In this document: one piece after another, positions 18,347 to 27,481 of the stretch
Layout of the letters: the number at the start of each line of letters is the position of its first letter
Position numbering within the stretch: the first letter of the stretch is position 1
Translations under genes and position numbers: made by a program
The notes under the pieces: generated by a model
What the model was told of the DNA's origin: nothing
The model's input: the letters and a program-made list of their open reading frames with translations, nothing else
Database searches by the model: none
Origin: CAZCPB01 sp044223975
GTDB lineage: Bacteria; Planctomycetota; Phycisphaerae; Phycisphaerales; UBA1924
DNA length: 64,000 nt
NCBI GenBank assembly: GCA_044223975.1
Contig: JBGALI010000007.1
Span: forward strand, 138,927-202,926
Direction of reading: 5' to 3'

Positions 18347-20266
18347 CTAGTAATCGCGGCCGGGGCGCGACGGCAGCGTGCGCGGGGTATCGGAGCCCTT
18401 GCCGTCGCCAAAGACATCGACGAGGAACAGGTTCTGATCCGTGCGCGGGTGCGAACTGATGCCCGTGATCTTGTGCGGGTCAAAGGCGTAGATCGCCGCG
18501 TAGCGGAAGATCGGGAGCAGTGGAGCGTCCTGCAGGAGCAGCTCCTCTGCACGCCTCAGCAACTCCATCCGTCGCGCGCCGTCGGCCTCGCGCCCCGCTT
18601 CGTCGAGCAGGGCGTCGTACTCCGGGTTCGAGTAGTTGCGGTCGTTGTTGCCGTCCCCGGTCCGGTTGATGTCGAGGAACGTGGTGGGGTCGCCGTAGTC
18701 GCCGTACCACGAGCCGCGCGAAACAATGAAGTTGTGCCGCCGCGCATCGTCGCGGAAGCCCTTGATTTCCTTCTGGGTGAGCGTGACCTGCACGCCGAGC
18801 GACTCTTCCCAGTTCTTGGCGACGATCTGGCAGATCTCGTCGTGGCCCCCGTCCTTGGTGAACAGGATGTCGACGGTGATGAACGCGGAGGGGTCGGGGT
18901 ACCCGGCCTCGGCGAGCAGCCGCCTGGCTTCCGCGACGATGCCTGCCGCTTCCTCGGGAGATCGCGCGTCGGAGACGCACCGCACGCCCGGTGGCGAGGA
19001 GTAGCCGGTGATCGAGTCGGCAGGGATCAGCGTTTCGCTCACCGGCTCGCCCAGTCGTCGGATGTCCGTGGCGATGGTCCTGCGGTCTACCACCATGGTG
19101 AACGCCCGCCGCACGCGCGGGTCGCGGAATGGATTGTCGCGCCCGTCGGGCAGCTTTGGGGTGCAGTTGAAGTTCAGGAAGTACGTGCCGAACGCGGGGT
19201 ACGCGTGCACGCCCTGGCGCGGATCTGGCAGCAGCCGCCGGTCGATCTCGACGGGGTCGAGGCCCTGGGCGGCAAGCGCCTCGTACTCGGCGCGGTGCTC
19301 GTCGTAGTAGGCCCGCTTCTGCGCCAGCATCTCAGGCGTGTAGCCGGCGACGACGTCGCTGATCCAGTCGACGGCCCCCGTGCGGAACGCCAGCACCGCC
19401 GCGTTGGGATCCTCGATCGCGGGGATCGAGATCGTGTCGATCGCCACCGCCGTACGATCCCAGTAGAGCGGGTTCTTGGAGAGCCGCATCTCCCGCTTGA
19501 ACCGCCAGTCCGTCAGCAGAAACGGGCCGTTGCTGACGATCGTGGGGGGCTTGGTCCAGCCCTGCTCGGTCTCCATCATGCCCGTGTCGGGGTTCAGCCG
19601 CTCGTACCGCTCCACCAGCGGGGGGTACACCGGGCAGAACACCGCGAACGCGCACAGCTCGAGGAAGTAGGGAGTGGGATTCTCGAGCTCGACGCGGAGC
19701 GTGCGGTCGTCAACCGCCTTCAACGCGACGTTCTGATCGAAGCGCTCCACCGTGCGATCCCAGAGCTCCTTGGCGGCCTCGGCGCGGTCGGCGACGGACC
19801 GGTCGCCGGCGAACCGGTCGAGCTCGGCCCGGCGCCATTGGAAGAACTCGCGTCCGCCCTTGATGAGCTGGAACTGGCGCGTGTAATCGCCGCCGGTGTC
19901 GGGCATCATCGCGCGCCGCCAGGAGAAGACAAAGTCCGTCGCGGTCACCGGTGCGCCGTTGGACCACCGCGCCTCGGGGCGGAGGTGGAAGGTGTACACC
20001 CGGTTGTCGGGCGAGATCTCCCAACGCTCGGCCATCCCCGGGCGGATCGCGTAGTCCCACGTGAAGATGTCGTTGCGGACCAGTCCTTCGTAGACAAGCC
20101 GGGCGACACGGAGATCCTGCATCCAGCTCATCCGCTGGATGTCGAGCGTGGTCACGTCGTTCTTGTTGATAAACGTGAAGTCCGCCTTCGGCGCCGGCCC
20201 ATCGGCCAGCGTCGTGAGGAACAGGGCGCCGACCAGAAGCGCAAAGGGGAGGAGTAGACGCAGCAT
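18347..20266 (-). CDS. oppA: Oligopeptide ABC transporter substrate-binding protein (SBP family 5)
   Basis: A 639-residue solute-binding protein with a signal peptide 'MLRLLLPFALLVGALFLT'. Family-5 features include 'LVYEGLVRND', 'AERWEISPDNRVYTFHLR', 'FRDPRVRRAFTMVVDR' and a C-terminal 'NYSNPEYDALLDEA'. The start at 20266 is preferred because it places the signal peptide at the N-terminus; an in-frame ATG at 20362 would overlap the upstream gene. It is longer than usual OppA (about 540), with extra sequence around 'MLAQKRAYYDEHRAEYEAL'. Cotranscribed with the OppB permease 10 bp downstream. Confidence 0.85.
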   Translation of the reverse strand: MLRLLLPFALLVGALFLTTLADGPAPKADFTFINKNDVTTLDIQRMSWMQDLRVARLVYEGLVRNDIFTWDYAIRPGMAERWEISPDNRVYTFHLRPEARWSNGAPVTATDFVFSWRRAMMPDTGGDYTRQFQLIKGGREFFQWRRAELDRFAGDRSVADRAEAAKELWDRTVERFDQNVALKAVDDRTLRVELENPTPYFLELCAFAVFCPVYPPLVERYERLNPDTGMMETEQGWTKPPTIVSNGPFLLTDWRFKREMRLSKNPLYWDRTAVAIDTISIPAIEDPNAAVLAFRTGAVDWISDVVAGYTPEMLAQKRAYYDEHRAEYEALAAQGLDPVEIDRRLLPDPRQGVHAYPAFGTYFLNFNCTPKLPDGRDNPFRDPRVRRAFTMVVDRRTIATDIRRLGEPVSETLIPADSITGYSSPPGVRCVSDARSPEEAAGIVAEARRLLAEAGYPDPSAFITVDILFTKDGGHDEICQIVAKNWEESLGVQVTLTQKEIKGFRDDARRHNFIVSRGSWYGDYGDPTTFLDINRTGDGNNDRNYSNPEYDALLDEAGREADGARRMELLRRAEELLLQDAPLLPIFRYAAIYAFDPHKITGISSHPRTDQNLFLVDVFGDGKGSDTPRTLPSRPGRDY

Positions 20267-20324
20267 GGAGCGCGATCGTACACGCGCGGAAAGGAACCCC
20301 GCCGCGACCGCGGCGAAGGGGTGG

Positions 20325-21488
20325 TCACTTGGGATCGGCGAAGCGACCGGGCGGGAAGTCAAAGGGCGTCTTCACGAGCAGGCCGTCGGGGCCGAAGATC
20401 TGGCCCGCACCAACCAGGAACCTGGCGTCATCCTCGAGTATCGCGGTCTTGATCAGTTCGCTGAGGTTCTGCGACTTGTACCCGCCCCCGGCGGTCAGGA
20501 CCAGGATCGCCTCGGCGAGCGCGGCGGCCTGCGCGAGCGGTACGCGAGCCTGAACCTTGGCCGCCTTCACCTCGTTTGAGTCGTCACTCTGGATCGGGGC
20601 GTATTCCTTGCCCGCCCGGATGGCCCGCGCCGACAACGCGAGCATGTCCCCCGCGAACCCGGCGGCCTCATGGCGGGCCGCATCCGGGAGGCGGCTGTTC
20701 ACGTTGCTCAGGGCTTCACGAGTCGCGACGCCGGAATTCACCGAAGTCTCGAACAGCGCCGCGAGGTCGACCTTCTCGGCGTTGACGTGCAGACGGGTTC
20801 CCAGACGTGTCGAGAGTTCAACGAGGGCCTTGGCCGGAACGGCATCGGCGACGAATTTCTGGTTCGTGATTCTCATCGCCGCGACCAGAGCCCGGGCCAG
20901 CGTGTCCACGACCCGCGGGTCGGTCTCGGTCGCCAGTCGCTCGCCCAAGGTCTTGACCATTTTCTGCGCCCGATCGGTCGAGAGGGCGGGTGCCGATCGT
21001 TCCACGGCCTCGAACGTCAGGCCCATCCCCCGGGCGGCGGTGTACCGCACGACGGGGTCTTTGGCGCCCAGTTGCTTCTCAAGGATTGCAACCCCGGGGT
21101 CGGCCGCCAACTCGCCGGCGATGATCAGGGCATTGATCGCAACGATATCGCGCTTGTCCGCCGAAAGCCGTTGCAAGGCCTGATCGAGCTGCTTGGCGTA
21201 CTCGATGCGAAACGGAGCGGACACCTGGGTGTCCGCCAGAGGCTCCATGAGTTCCAAACGGGCACGCTTGATCTTGGTCGCCTCAGCGGAGCCGATGACC
21301 GCCGCGTCGCCTGCGCCCAGGTCGGCAACCCGTTCGGTGACGAATTTCTTGATGGCCGCGGCTTCCTCGCCGCTCGGCGGGGTGATCTTCCGGGCGATCT
21401 CCGCCGGAAGGCCCCCTTGCGCTATGGCGCGGGGGGACGCGAAAATCGCGACGCTCAGGGTGAACGCAAGCACGGCGCGCCCGACCAT
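20325..21488 (-). CDS. Secreted helical-repeat protein, function unknown
   Basis: A 387-residue protein with a signal peptide (hydrophobic 'AVLAFTLSVAIFASPRAIA') and a helical, alanine-rich body. 'DPVVRYTAARGMGLTF' and 'DPRVVDTLARALVAAM' look like HEAT-type repeats. No catalytic motif seen. Start choice is uncertain: ATG 21488 gives a clean signal peptide, whereas ATG 21578 would add 30 residues and make the N-region implausibly long. It lies 58 bp upstream of oppA on the same strand, but nothing in the sequence ties it to peptide uptake. Confidence 0.5.
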   Translation of the reverse strand: MVGRAVLAFTLSVAIFASPRAIAQGGLPAEIARKITPPSGEEAAAIKKFVTERVADLGAGDAAVIGSAEATKIKRARLELMEPLADTQVSAPFRIEYAKQLDQALQRLSADKRDIVAINALIIAGELAADPGVAILEKQLGAKDPVVRYTAARGMGLTFEAVERSAPALSTDRAQKMVKTLGERLATETDPRVVDTLARALVAAMRITNQKFVADAVPAKALVELSTRLGTRLHVNAEKVDLAALFETSVNSGVATREALSNVNSRLPDAARHEAAGFAGDMLALSARAIRAGKEYAPIQSDDSNEVKAAKVQARVPLAQAAALAEAILVLTAGGGYKSQNLSELIKTAILEDDARFLVGAGQIFGPDGLLVKTPFDFPPGRFADPK

Positions 21489-21732
21489 GGACCACGCGGA
21501 GCGGCTCGGTGTCGGGGCGGTTCGATCGGTCAGCGTCAGCAACGCGAGATCCTCGCAAGCGTGCGTGGGGCGGGCCATGCGGGCCCCGGAACCGTCCCGG
21601 TACGACCGCCGCTGGTCCCGGTTCCCACAGAACGGGCCGGGGAGGGAAGGCCTCCCGGAAGCAGGCCGAACAGTAGGGAGGGGCAACGTATCAGGCGCAC
21701 GCGGCACGGTCAAACACGGGAGGGCCTTGGGG

Positions 21733-22536
21733 TCAGCCGATCGCCAGTTTGACCGCCGTTGCCAGCAGCACCGCCGAGACCGCGACGCGCAGCACCTGCA
21801 CGGGGAGCTTGTGCGTCAGCGTCGCCCCGACCATCGCGCCGGCAATCGCGCCGGGCGCCAGGAGCAGTGCCAGGACGAACGACTCGCTCATGTCCCGCCC
21901 GTGTTCACGGAGCGTGCCGAGTTTGATTGCCGCGCCGATCGCGCTGCTCACGCACATGGCCGCGGAACTGGTCGCGATCGCTTGCTTCAGCGGCACGCGA
22001 CCCACCAGTTGAAGCACCGGCACGACAAGCACGCCGCCGCCCAACCCCGCCAGACCCCCGGCGAGCCCCGCGGAGCCTCCTGCCAGCACCATGACGCCCG
22101 GGCCCGCCCGCTCTGGCCCGAGCTTGCTCTCGTCTACGCGTCGGAACAGTCGGTACATGTTCACCGAGCAATCCCACACGACCAGGGCCGCGAGAATCCT
22201 CTGGAGCGTGCGTCCATCGAATTGGTTGGAGAGCAGCACGCCGACCACGATCATCACCGCCATGCTCGGTACCACCCACCGGAGCAGGTCGGGCCGGAAA
22301 ACACCGGCCTGCCGGTGCTTCCACGTCGCGGGGAGCGCCACGACCACGTTCACCAGCATGCAGGCGGCCTGGAAGGCGTGCTGCTCGGTCCGCGCTGAAT
22401 CGTCATAGCTGAATATGAGCGCCAGTGCGGGCAGCATGATCAGCGAGCCGCCGATCCCGGCAAGGCCGCCGACCAATCCCGCGACCGCCCCGATGGCCGC
22501 CGCGGCGACAAAATGCCCCGTGGTCGTCACTAGCAC
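21733..22536 (-). CDS. TSUP (TauE/SafE) family membrane permease
   Basis: A 267-residue membrane protein with about eight hydrophobic helices in two halves. Each half carries the TSUP glycine motif: 'AGLVGGLAGIGGSLIMLPAL' early and 'GLAGGLAGLGGGVLVVPVL' at mid-protein. Family members export sulfite or sulfur-containing organic anions; the actual substrate cannot be read here. It starts with GTG and faces away from the 3D-domain gene across 315 bp. Confidence 0.82.
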   Translation of the reverse strand: MLVTTTGHFVAAAAIGAVAGLVGGLAGIGGSLIMLPALALIFSYDDSARTEQHAFQAACMLVNVVVALPATWKHRQAGVFRPDLLRWVVPSMAVMIVVGVLLSNQFDGRTLQRILAALVVWDCSVNMYRLFRRVDESKLGPERAGPGVMVLAGGSAGLAGGLAGLGGGVLVVPVLQLVGRVPLKQAIATSSAAMCVSSAIGAAIKLGTLREHGRDMSESFVLALLLAPGAIAGAMVGATLTHKLPVQVLRVAVSAVLLATAVKLAIG

Positions 22537-22851
22537 CGATCGAACTCCGAACGTAGACTTGGGGAATGGTCTCCAGACGGAGCGATCCTACCGGTGCATC
22601 TCATAACACGACGGAGTCGTCCGTGCCGCCCTCATAGACGGAACTGAAACGTTCGAAACCCAGGTGTTGAACATTGATCGTGGGGCATTGCCCCGCAGCG
22701 TGCGGTAGACTCGGCGTAACGGCGTCGGCGCGGCCGCCGCACGTGCCTTTGATCGAGTCCGAAAAGCGGTACACGCCCGGGCATTCCCAGAATGCCGTCG
22801 GCCCATCACGACCAACTGCCGGCGGTTCAGATCCGAGTGTGGAGAAGCCAA
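22537..22851 (+). other. Divergent intergenic region
   Basis: 315 bp between the divergent TSUP and 3D-domain genes, presumably holding both promoters. A short inverted repeat GGGGC-ATT-GCCCC lies at 22682-22694. TTGATC (22674-22679) and TAGACT (22706-22711) are 26 bp apart, too far for a standard promoter, so no promoter is called. No small ORF with a convincing ribosome site was seen. The GGAGAAG just before 22852 is the ribosome site of the next gene. Confidence 0.35.
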
Positions 22852-23613
22852 GTGAAGATCAGCAAGGACGCATCGCTGTTGTCGCCCTCCCGGGTGCTGG
22901 CCCGCCGGGCTATCCAGGTTGGAGCTGGCGGTGCGCTGCTCGTCCTGGTTGCCTTCTCCGCCATCATCGCCAAGGAAGCCCGGTCGGCTCCAGTTTTGGC
23001 GAGCGTGCGCGCCGTTCAGAGCGAACCGCTCATGACCGTCGTCCCCGTCAACGCGCGTTCCGTGGTCGACGCGGCGGCCCACGACGAGCCCGCGGTGGCG
23101 GACATTGAGTCGATCCAGGCGGACGTCGAGTCGATCCAGAACGACGAACCCGCACCCGAAATGGAAGCTCCCGCCGAGCCTGAGGCTCTGCCCCAGCCGG
23201 CCATCGATCCGCTCGCCGCCGACCCCAACGTGCGCTGGTTCAACGGGCGCCCCGTCAAGCCGGTGAAGATTGTCACGATGGTCGTGACGGCGTACTCGCC
23301 CGATTCGCGGTCGTGCGGCGACTCGGCCGACGGCATCACCGCGACGCTGCACTCGGTTGAGACCAACGGCTTCAAGCTCGTGGCCGCCGACCCGACCGTG
23401 CTGGCGTACGGCTCCATGATCACCGTGCCGGGGTACGACAGCGACCGCGTCGTGCCCGTGCTGGACTGCGGCGGCGCGATCAAGGGGCGGCGCCTGGACG
23501 TGCTCTTCCCGACCCACGAAGCGGCCCGGAAGTGGGGCGTGCGCAAGGTGCCGGTGACCGTGTGGGGCTACGTGGACGGCAAGCCGGCCGACAACCCCCG
23601 CCGCGAGCGGTAA
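22852..23613 (+). CDS. 3D-domain envelope protein
   Basis: A 253-residue protein: a short N-terminal segment, one transmembrane helix or uncleaved signal near residues 20-40, an acidic linker of about 90 residues, then a C-terminal 3D domain (named for three conserved aspartates). The domain is seen in 'MVVTAYSPD', 'GSMITVPGY', 'VLDCGGAIKGRRLDVLF' and 'VWGYVDG'. It forms a double-psi barrel related to the MltA catalytic core and often occurs in cell-wall lytic or resuscitation proteins. GTG 22852 is chosen over ATG 22792 because GGAGAAG lies six bases upstream. Peptidoglycan activity is inference. Confidence 0.75.
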   Translation: MKISKDASLLSPSRVLARRAIQVGAGGALLVLVAFSAIIAKEARSAPVLASVRAVQSEPLMTVVPVNARSVVDAAAHDEPAVADIESIQADVESIQNDEPAPEMEAPAEPEALPQPAIDPLAADPNVRWFNGRPVKPVKIVTMVVTAYSPDSRSCGDSADGITATLHSVETNGFKLVAADPTVLAYGSMITVPGYDSDRVVPVLDCGGAIKGRRLDVLFPTHEAARKWGVRKVPVTVWGYVDGKPADNPRRER

Positions 23614-23650
23614 AGAAAAAGGGCCGGCCGCAAGAGCGACCGGCCCCCGA
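23612..23650 (-). terminator. Intrinsic terminator for the Skp-like gene
   Basis: GGGCCGG (23621-23627) pairs with CCGGCCC (23640-23646). On the minus strand the hairpin is followed by TTTTTCTTT, the classic intrinsic terminator form, 21 bp after the Skp-like stop. On the plus strand the T-tract is missing, so it should stop only minus-strand transcription efficiently. Confidence 0.8.
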
Positions 23651-23666
23651 AAGTGCCGCAGGTCGA

Positions 23667-24338
23667 TTACTTCTTGTCGCCGGCCTTCGCTCCGTCGTCC
23701 TTCTTCTCGGGCGCCGGGATCTCGTCGAGCTTGAGCTCCTTCATGACGGCGGGCGTGAGGTCGTCGCCGTCGGCGAACATCAGCACCGGGCGGGCGAGCA
23801 CTTCCTGGAGTGCCGCGGGGAGTTCCTTGGAGCGGAACTCGAGCTTGCCGACGCGCGACGCGATGACGTGCGAGTAGCCGTTCTTCCTGGCGATCGAGTT
23901 GGCGGTGTCGATGCAGGTCTTGTAGCACTCGGCGAACTGGTCGGTGCTGAACGCGCCGAGCTCCTCGTTGGCCTTCTGCTTGGACTCGTTCAGCTCGTTC
24001 ATCTTGGTCTGGTACGCGGCGTAAAGGCCCTGGTAGTCGGGAGAGTTCTGCGGCGTGCCCTGGAGCTTCCCGATCAGGTCCTTCAGGCCCCCCTCCATGG
24101 CACTGATCTCGTCCTGCTTGGCCTTCACGCGCGAGTCGCGGGCGGGGGAGTAGTGGTCGCCGAGGAAGAGCTTCTCCGAGACTGCCAGAACGTCGACGAC
24201 CGCGATGCGGGACGAGTCTACGGATTGCGGCGCACCGGCCATCGCGTGGGACTGGCCCGAGCCGGCGTGGAAGCCGAAGAATGCGCCGAGCGAAGCGACG
24301 ACGACGCCGCCGAGAAACGCACGCTGAGAATTGGACAT
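23667..24338 (-). CDS. Skp/OmpH-family periplasmic chaperone
   Basis: A 223-residue protein with an N-terminal hydrophobic signal ('AFLGGVVVASLGAFFGF'), then 'IAVVDVLAVSEKLF', the OmpH-type first strand, a long coiled-coil-prone segment (about 70-135, 'VKAKQDEISAMEGGLKDLI') and a closing domain. Skp holds unfolded outer-membrane proteins in the periplasm. The C-terminal tail 'APEKKDDGAKAGDKK' is an extra charged extension. Start ATG 24338 has a weak GGAAT site. It is not next to bamA or lpxD here, the usual neighbours of skp. Confidence 0.75.
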   Translation of the reverse strand: MSNSQRAFLGGVVVASLGAFFGFHAGSGQSHAMAGAPQSVDSSRIAVVDVLAVSEKLFLGDHYSPARDSRVKAKQDEISAMEGGLKDLIGKLQGTPQNSPDYQGLYAAYQTKMNELNESKQKANEELGAFSTDQFAECYKTCIDTANSIARKNGYSHVIASRVGKLEFRSKELPAALQEVLARPVLMFADGDDLTPAVMKELKLDEIPAPEKKDDGAKAGDKK

Positions 24339-24491
24339 GGGCAAGATTCCGAAAAAGGTTGGCGGGTCGCTCCCGCGGCAGGGCCGGCACGAACCGGCCA
24401 CAAGTCTAGCGGGGGCCCGGACGCTTGCCGCGGCATCCGCTAGATTGTGCTCCGCGGTCATTCTCCGCTCGGCCGCGCCCCGGAGCACGAC

Positions 24492-25667
24492 ATGCGCGAT
24501 CCCCGCCTCGACAAACTCGCCGACGTGATCGTCCGCTACTCGACACGCGTGAAGCCCGATGACCTCGTGGAGATCGGCGCGGAGGCCGACGCCCTGCCGC
24601 TCGCCGCCGCGATCTTTGAAGCCTGCGTGAAGGCCGGGGCCCATCCTTTCTGGCAGCCCAAGAGCGAACAGATGACGGAGATCCTGCTCACGCACGGCAG
24701 CGATCGCCAGATCGGCCGCGTGTCGGACCTCATGCTTCACCAGCTCGAGAAGGTCGATGTGCGGATTCACCTGTGGGCTCCGCTGAACACGCGTTTCCTC
24801 AGCCGCTTTGACCCGCGAAAGGTCGCGCTGCACCAGTCCGCCCGACGCTCGTACATGAAGCGGTTCATGGAACGTGCCGCCCTCGCGACCGAGGGCAAGC
24901 CCGGCGGGCTGCGCTGGTGCGGAACGGCGTACCCGACGCTCGGATCGGCGCAGGACGCGGAGATGAGCCTGGCCCAGTACGAGGACTTCGTGTTCCGCGC
25001 GGGGCTGCTCCACCTGCCCGACCCGGTGGCGGCGTGGGAGCGCGTGCACGAGCGGCAGGAGCGTGTGCGGGAATACCTCCAGGGGAAGAAGAGCGTGCGG
25101 TTCCGTGCGCCGGCCTGCGACGGGCACGACGGAACGGACCTCGTCGTGGACGTGTCGAAAGCCACATGGATCAACTGTGCCGGCCGCGAGAATTTCCCCG
25201 ACGGCGAGGTGTTCGCGGGCCCGACGGGCGTCGAGGGGCACGTCAACTACACCTTCCCTGCGGTGTACCACGGGCGCGAGGTCGAAGGAGTTCGCCTGAA
25301 GTTCAAGGGCGGACGCGTCGTCGACGCGTCGGCGAAGAAGAACGAGGAGTACCTCATCGCCATGCTCGATCAGGACGCCGGCGCCCGCACGCTCGGAGAG
25401 ATCGCCATCGGGACCAACTATGCGATCCGCGAGTTCACCAAGGACACGCTCTTTGACGAGAAGCTCGGCGGTACGTTCCACGCGGCGGTGGGGGCGGGTT
25501 ATCCCGAGAGCGGGAGCTCCAACGAGAGCGGCCTGCACTGGGACATGGTGTGCGACCTGCGGCCCGACCCGAAGAAGGCTCGCCCCGGCGGCACGATCGA
25601 GGCCGACGGAGAGGTCTTCCACCGCGACGGGCTGTTCTTCCGCGAGGGGTGGCCGGGCCCGGAGTGA
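24492..25667 (+). CDS. M29 family aminopeptidase
   Basis: A 391-residue leaderless metallo-aminopeptidase of the thermophilic M29 (AmpS / aminopeptidase T) family. Expected metal-ligand regions are present: 'NFPDGEVFAGP', 'LGEIAIGTNYAI', 'LGGTFHAAVGAGYP' and 'SGLHWDMVCDLR'. These enzymes remove N-terminal residues using a dinuclear metal site in the cytoplasm. ATG 24492 begins the family-typical 'MRDPRLDKLADVIVRYS' and is preferred over an upstream in-frame ATG at 24447. Confidence 0.9.
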   Translation: MRDPRLDKLADVIVRYSTRVKPDDLVEIGAEADALPLAAAIFEACVKAGAHPFWQPKSEQMTEILLTHGSDRQIGRVSDLMLHQLEKVDVRIHLWAPLNTRFLSRFDPRKVALHQSARRSYMKRFMERAALATEGKPGGLRWCGTAYPTLGSAQDAEMSLAQYEDFVFRAGLLHLPDPVAAWERVHERQERVREYLQGKKSVRFRAPACDGHDGTDLVVDVSKATWINCAGRENFPDGEVFAGPTGVEGHVNYTFPAVYHGREVEGVRLKFKGGRVVDASAKKNEEYLIAMLDQDAGARTLGEIAIGTNYAIREFTKDTLFDEKLGGTFHAAVGAGYPESGSSNESGLHWDMVCDLRPDPKKARPGGTIEADGEVFHRDGLFFREGWPGPE

Positions 25668-25764
25668 GTGCGGATTCGCTTCGCCCGCTCGTGGCAGATT
25701 CGCATCGGCGCCACGTATGCTTCGCCCCGTGGCTCGCCACAGCCGGGCGAGCAAGGAGTGTTCC

Positions 25765-26577
25765 ATGGCCGATCCCCGCTCGCAGCGTGGTCCAGATCCG
25801 ATGGCCCAACTCCAGGAATACTGCAAGGTCCTGGAGAGCGAGGCCACGCGCCTCCGCAAGCGCGTGTACCGGCTCGAGGCGATCGAACGACTCCGCGAGC
25901 GGGGACGCACCGCCACTATTCCCGTCCAGTTCCGCTCGCAGTTCGGCGAGGACACCGTGCTGTGGGACATCTTCGACACCCAGCCCGACGGATTCTTCAT
26001 CGAGGTGGGGGCGTACGACGGCGTCTCTCTCAGCGTGAGCTACGCGTTCGAATCCGTCGGCTGGAAGGGCCTGCTGATCGAGGCGCTGCCGGACCGCTTT
26101 GAGCAGTGCCGGAAGGCACGCCCCAACAGCCGCGTGGTGCAGGCTGCGCTCTCAAAGAAGGGAAGCACAGGCACGACCACGTTCGAGGTCGTTCACGGCG
26201 AAGGCTGGGCCGAGATGTTCTCGTACCACAAGACCACCCAGCACCACCTCGAGACGGTCCGCAACTTGGGCGGCACGAAGACCCAGGTTACTGTTCCGTT
26301 GACCACGATGAACGACCTGCTCAAGGACCACACCGGCCCGATCGACTTCGCGGTGATCGACGTTGAGGGCGGCGAGCTCGACCTGCTCGACGGCTTCGAT
26401 CTCCACAAGTACAAGCCGCGCGTGATGCTAATCGAGGACAACCAGGGCAGCCGCGGCACGAGTCTGCCGCAGTACATGTCGATGTTCCCGTACACCGAGG
26501 TGGGCTGGGTGGGGGTGAACCGTCTCTACGTACGTGCAGATGAAGGCGGGATTCTCGAGAAGCTCCAGAAGGGCTGA
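25765..26577 (+). CDS. FkbM family methyltransferase
   Basis: A 270-residue protein. About 50 N-terminal residues form a charged helix ('LESEATRLRKRVYRLEAIE'). An FkbM methyltransferase domain follows: 'FGEDTVLWDIF', the SAM-binding 'FFIEVGAYDGVSLSVS', 'GLLIEALP', and later 'DFAVIDVEGGELDLL'. Members methylate hydroxyl groups of polysaccharides or natural products. AAGGAG eight bases upstream supports ATG 25765. It stands 97 bp after the aminopeptidase and no sugar-synthesis genes surround it, so its acceptor is unknown. Confidence 0.85.
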   Translation: MADPRSQRGPDPMAQLQEYCKVLESEATRLRKRVYRLEAIERLRERGRTATIPVQFRSQFGEDTVLWDIFDTQPDGFFIEVGAYDGVSLSVSYAFESVGWKGLLIEALPDRFEQCRKARPNSRVVQAALSKKGSTGTTTFEVVHGEGWAEMFSYHKTTQHHLETVRNLGGTKTQVTVPLTTMNDLLKDHTGPIDFAVIDVEGGELDLLDGFDLHKYKPRVMLIEDNQGSRGTSLPQYMSMFPYTEVGWVGVNRLYVRADEGGILEKLQKG

Positions 26578-26589
26578 GCGGCGGTCCGT

Positions 26590-27468
26590 TCAATCCCAGA
26601 TCGCCCTGAAGTCCTGCGCCGAATCGCCCGCCGTGGTGAAGATGCCAAGGAACGCGTTGGTCCTCGACGCGTCGTCGGGCTCGTCGTAGAACAGCACGTC
26701 GCTCCACGCAAACCCGTCGGAACCCTTGTAGGTCTCGCGCCCGGTGTCCGCGAGGTGAGTAACAAAATCGACGTGCGCATCGGCGTACCCGATGTTCCCC
26801 TCCCATGAACTCGGCGGCCCGTGGATGAGATACGTAATGCTTGTGGACCGCCGGGGAATCGCGGTGACCGATGGCGCACCGCCCTTGCGTACCGATCCGA
26901 TTTCGGGGCCGCGATTGCCGAACACGGCCGTGGTGGCCGGCGCACTGTTGCTCCATTGCGGCAAGCGCTCCTTAGTCGGTATCAAGTTTGCATAGCTCAG
27001 GCCGCCGGGCCTGCTCCCCGTGAAGTCGGCGGTGAACGCCGGGTCCCACGCGGCGTTCTCCGGGACCACCGCCGCGCGGGGGTTCTGAAATTCGTACGGG
27101 GCGTACTGCCTGATGCTGGGGTTTGCTTCCTGGGGACTGATGCACAGGTCGGTAGGCACCGAGCCGTTCCAGATCATGAGGGACATGATGTTGGCGCTCG
27201 TGTTCTTTGCCGCGCCGGCGTCGGCAACGGTCTCGTTCTTGAGGTCAATCTGCGCGGGGAGCGGGAAAGAGCCCTTGTTGCTGCCACCCCAGATCACCAT
27301 GGCCTGGGTGATGCCGCGGATCTGCGAGGTATCTGTGAGCTGCCTGGGGTAGGTGCGAGCCTTGCCAAACGCGGGGATGAATATCGCCACGATGAGGACT
27401 ACGACGAGCACGATGACCGTGAGTTCAATAAGCGTGAACGCCCGCGCGGCAGAAATGCGTTGTGCCAT
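26590..27468 (-). CDS. Prepilin-type N-terminal cleavage/methylation protein, tandem copy 1
   Basis: A 292-residue prepilin-like protein. 'RAFTLIELTVIVLVVVLIV' is the class III signal and hydrophobic helix. The globular region has 'IMSLMIWNGSVPTD', 'GNRGPEIGSV' and 'GNIGYADAHVDFVTH', the last matching the DAHV(D/E)F signature of planctomycete pilin-like proteins, and ends 'DFRAIWD'. Alanine occupies the -1 position. It follows its paralogue by 13 bp on the same strand. Probably exported or assembled through the type II secretion or a related pilus system. Confidence 0.8.
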   Translation of the reverse strand: MAQRISAARAFTLIELTVIVLVVVLIVAIFIPAFGKARTYPRQLTDTSQIRGITQAMVIWGGSNKGSFPLPAQIDLKNETVADAGAAKNTSANIMSLMIWNGSVPTDLCISPQEANPSIRQYAPYEFQNPRAAVVPENAAWDPAFTADFTGSRPGGLSYANLIPTKERLPQWSNSAPATTAVFGNRGPEIGSVRKGGAPSVTAIPRRSTSITYLIHGPPSSWEGNIGYADAHVDFVTHLADTGRETYKGSDGFAWSDVLFYDEPDDASRTNAFLGIFTTAGDSAQDFRAIWD

Positions 27469-27481
27469 GGAGCGCCCCCTC

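Noticed and set aside
22674..22711. TTGATC and TAGACT as a promoter for the 3D-domain gene
   Set aside because: The spacer is 26 bp, far from the 16-18 bp needed.
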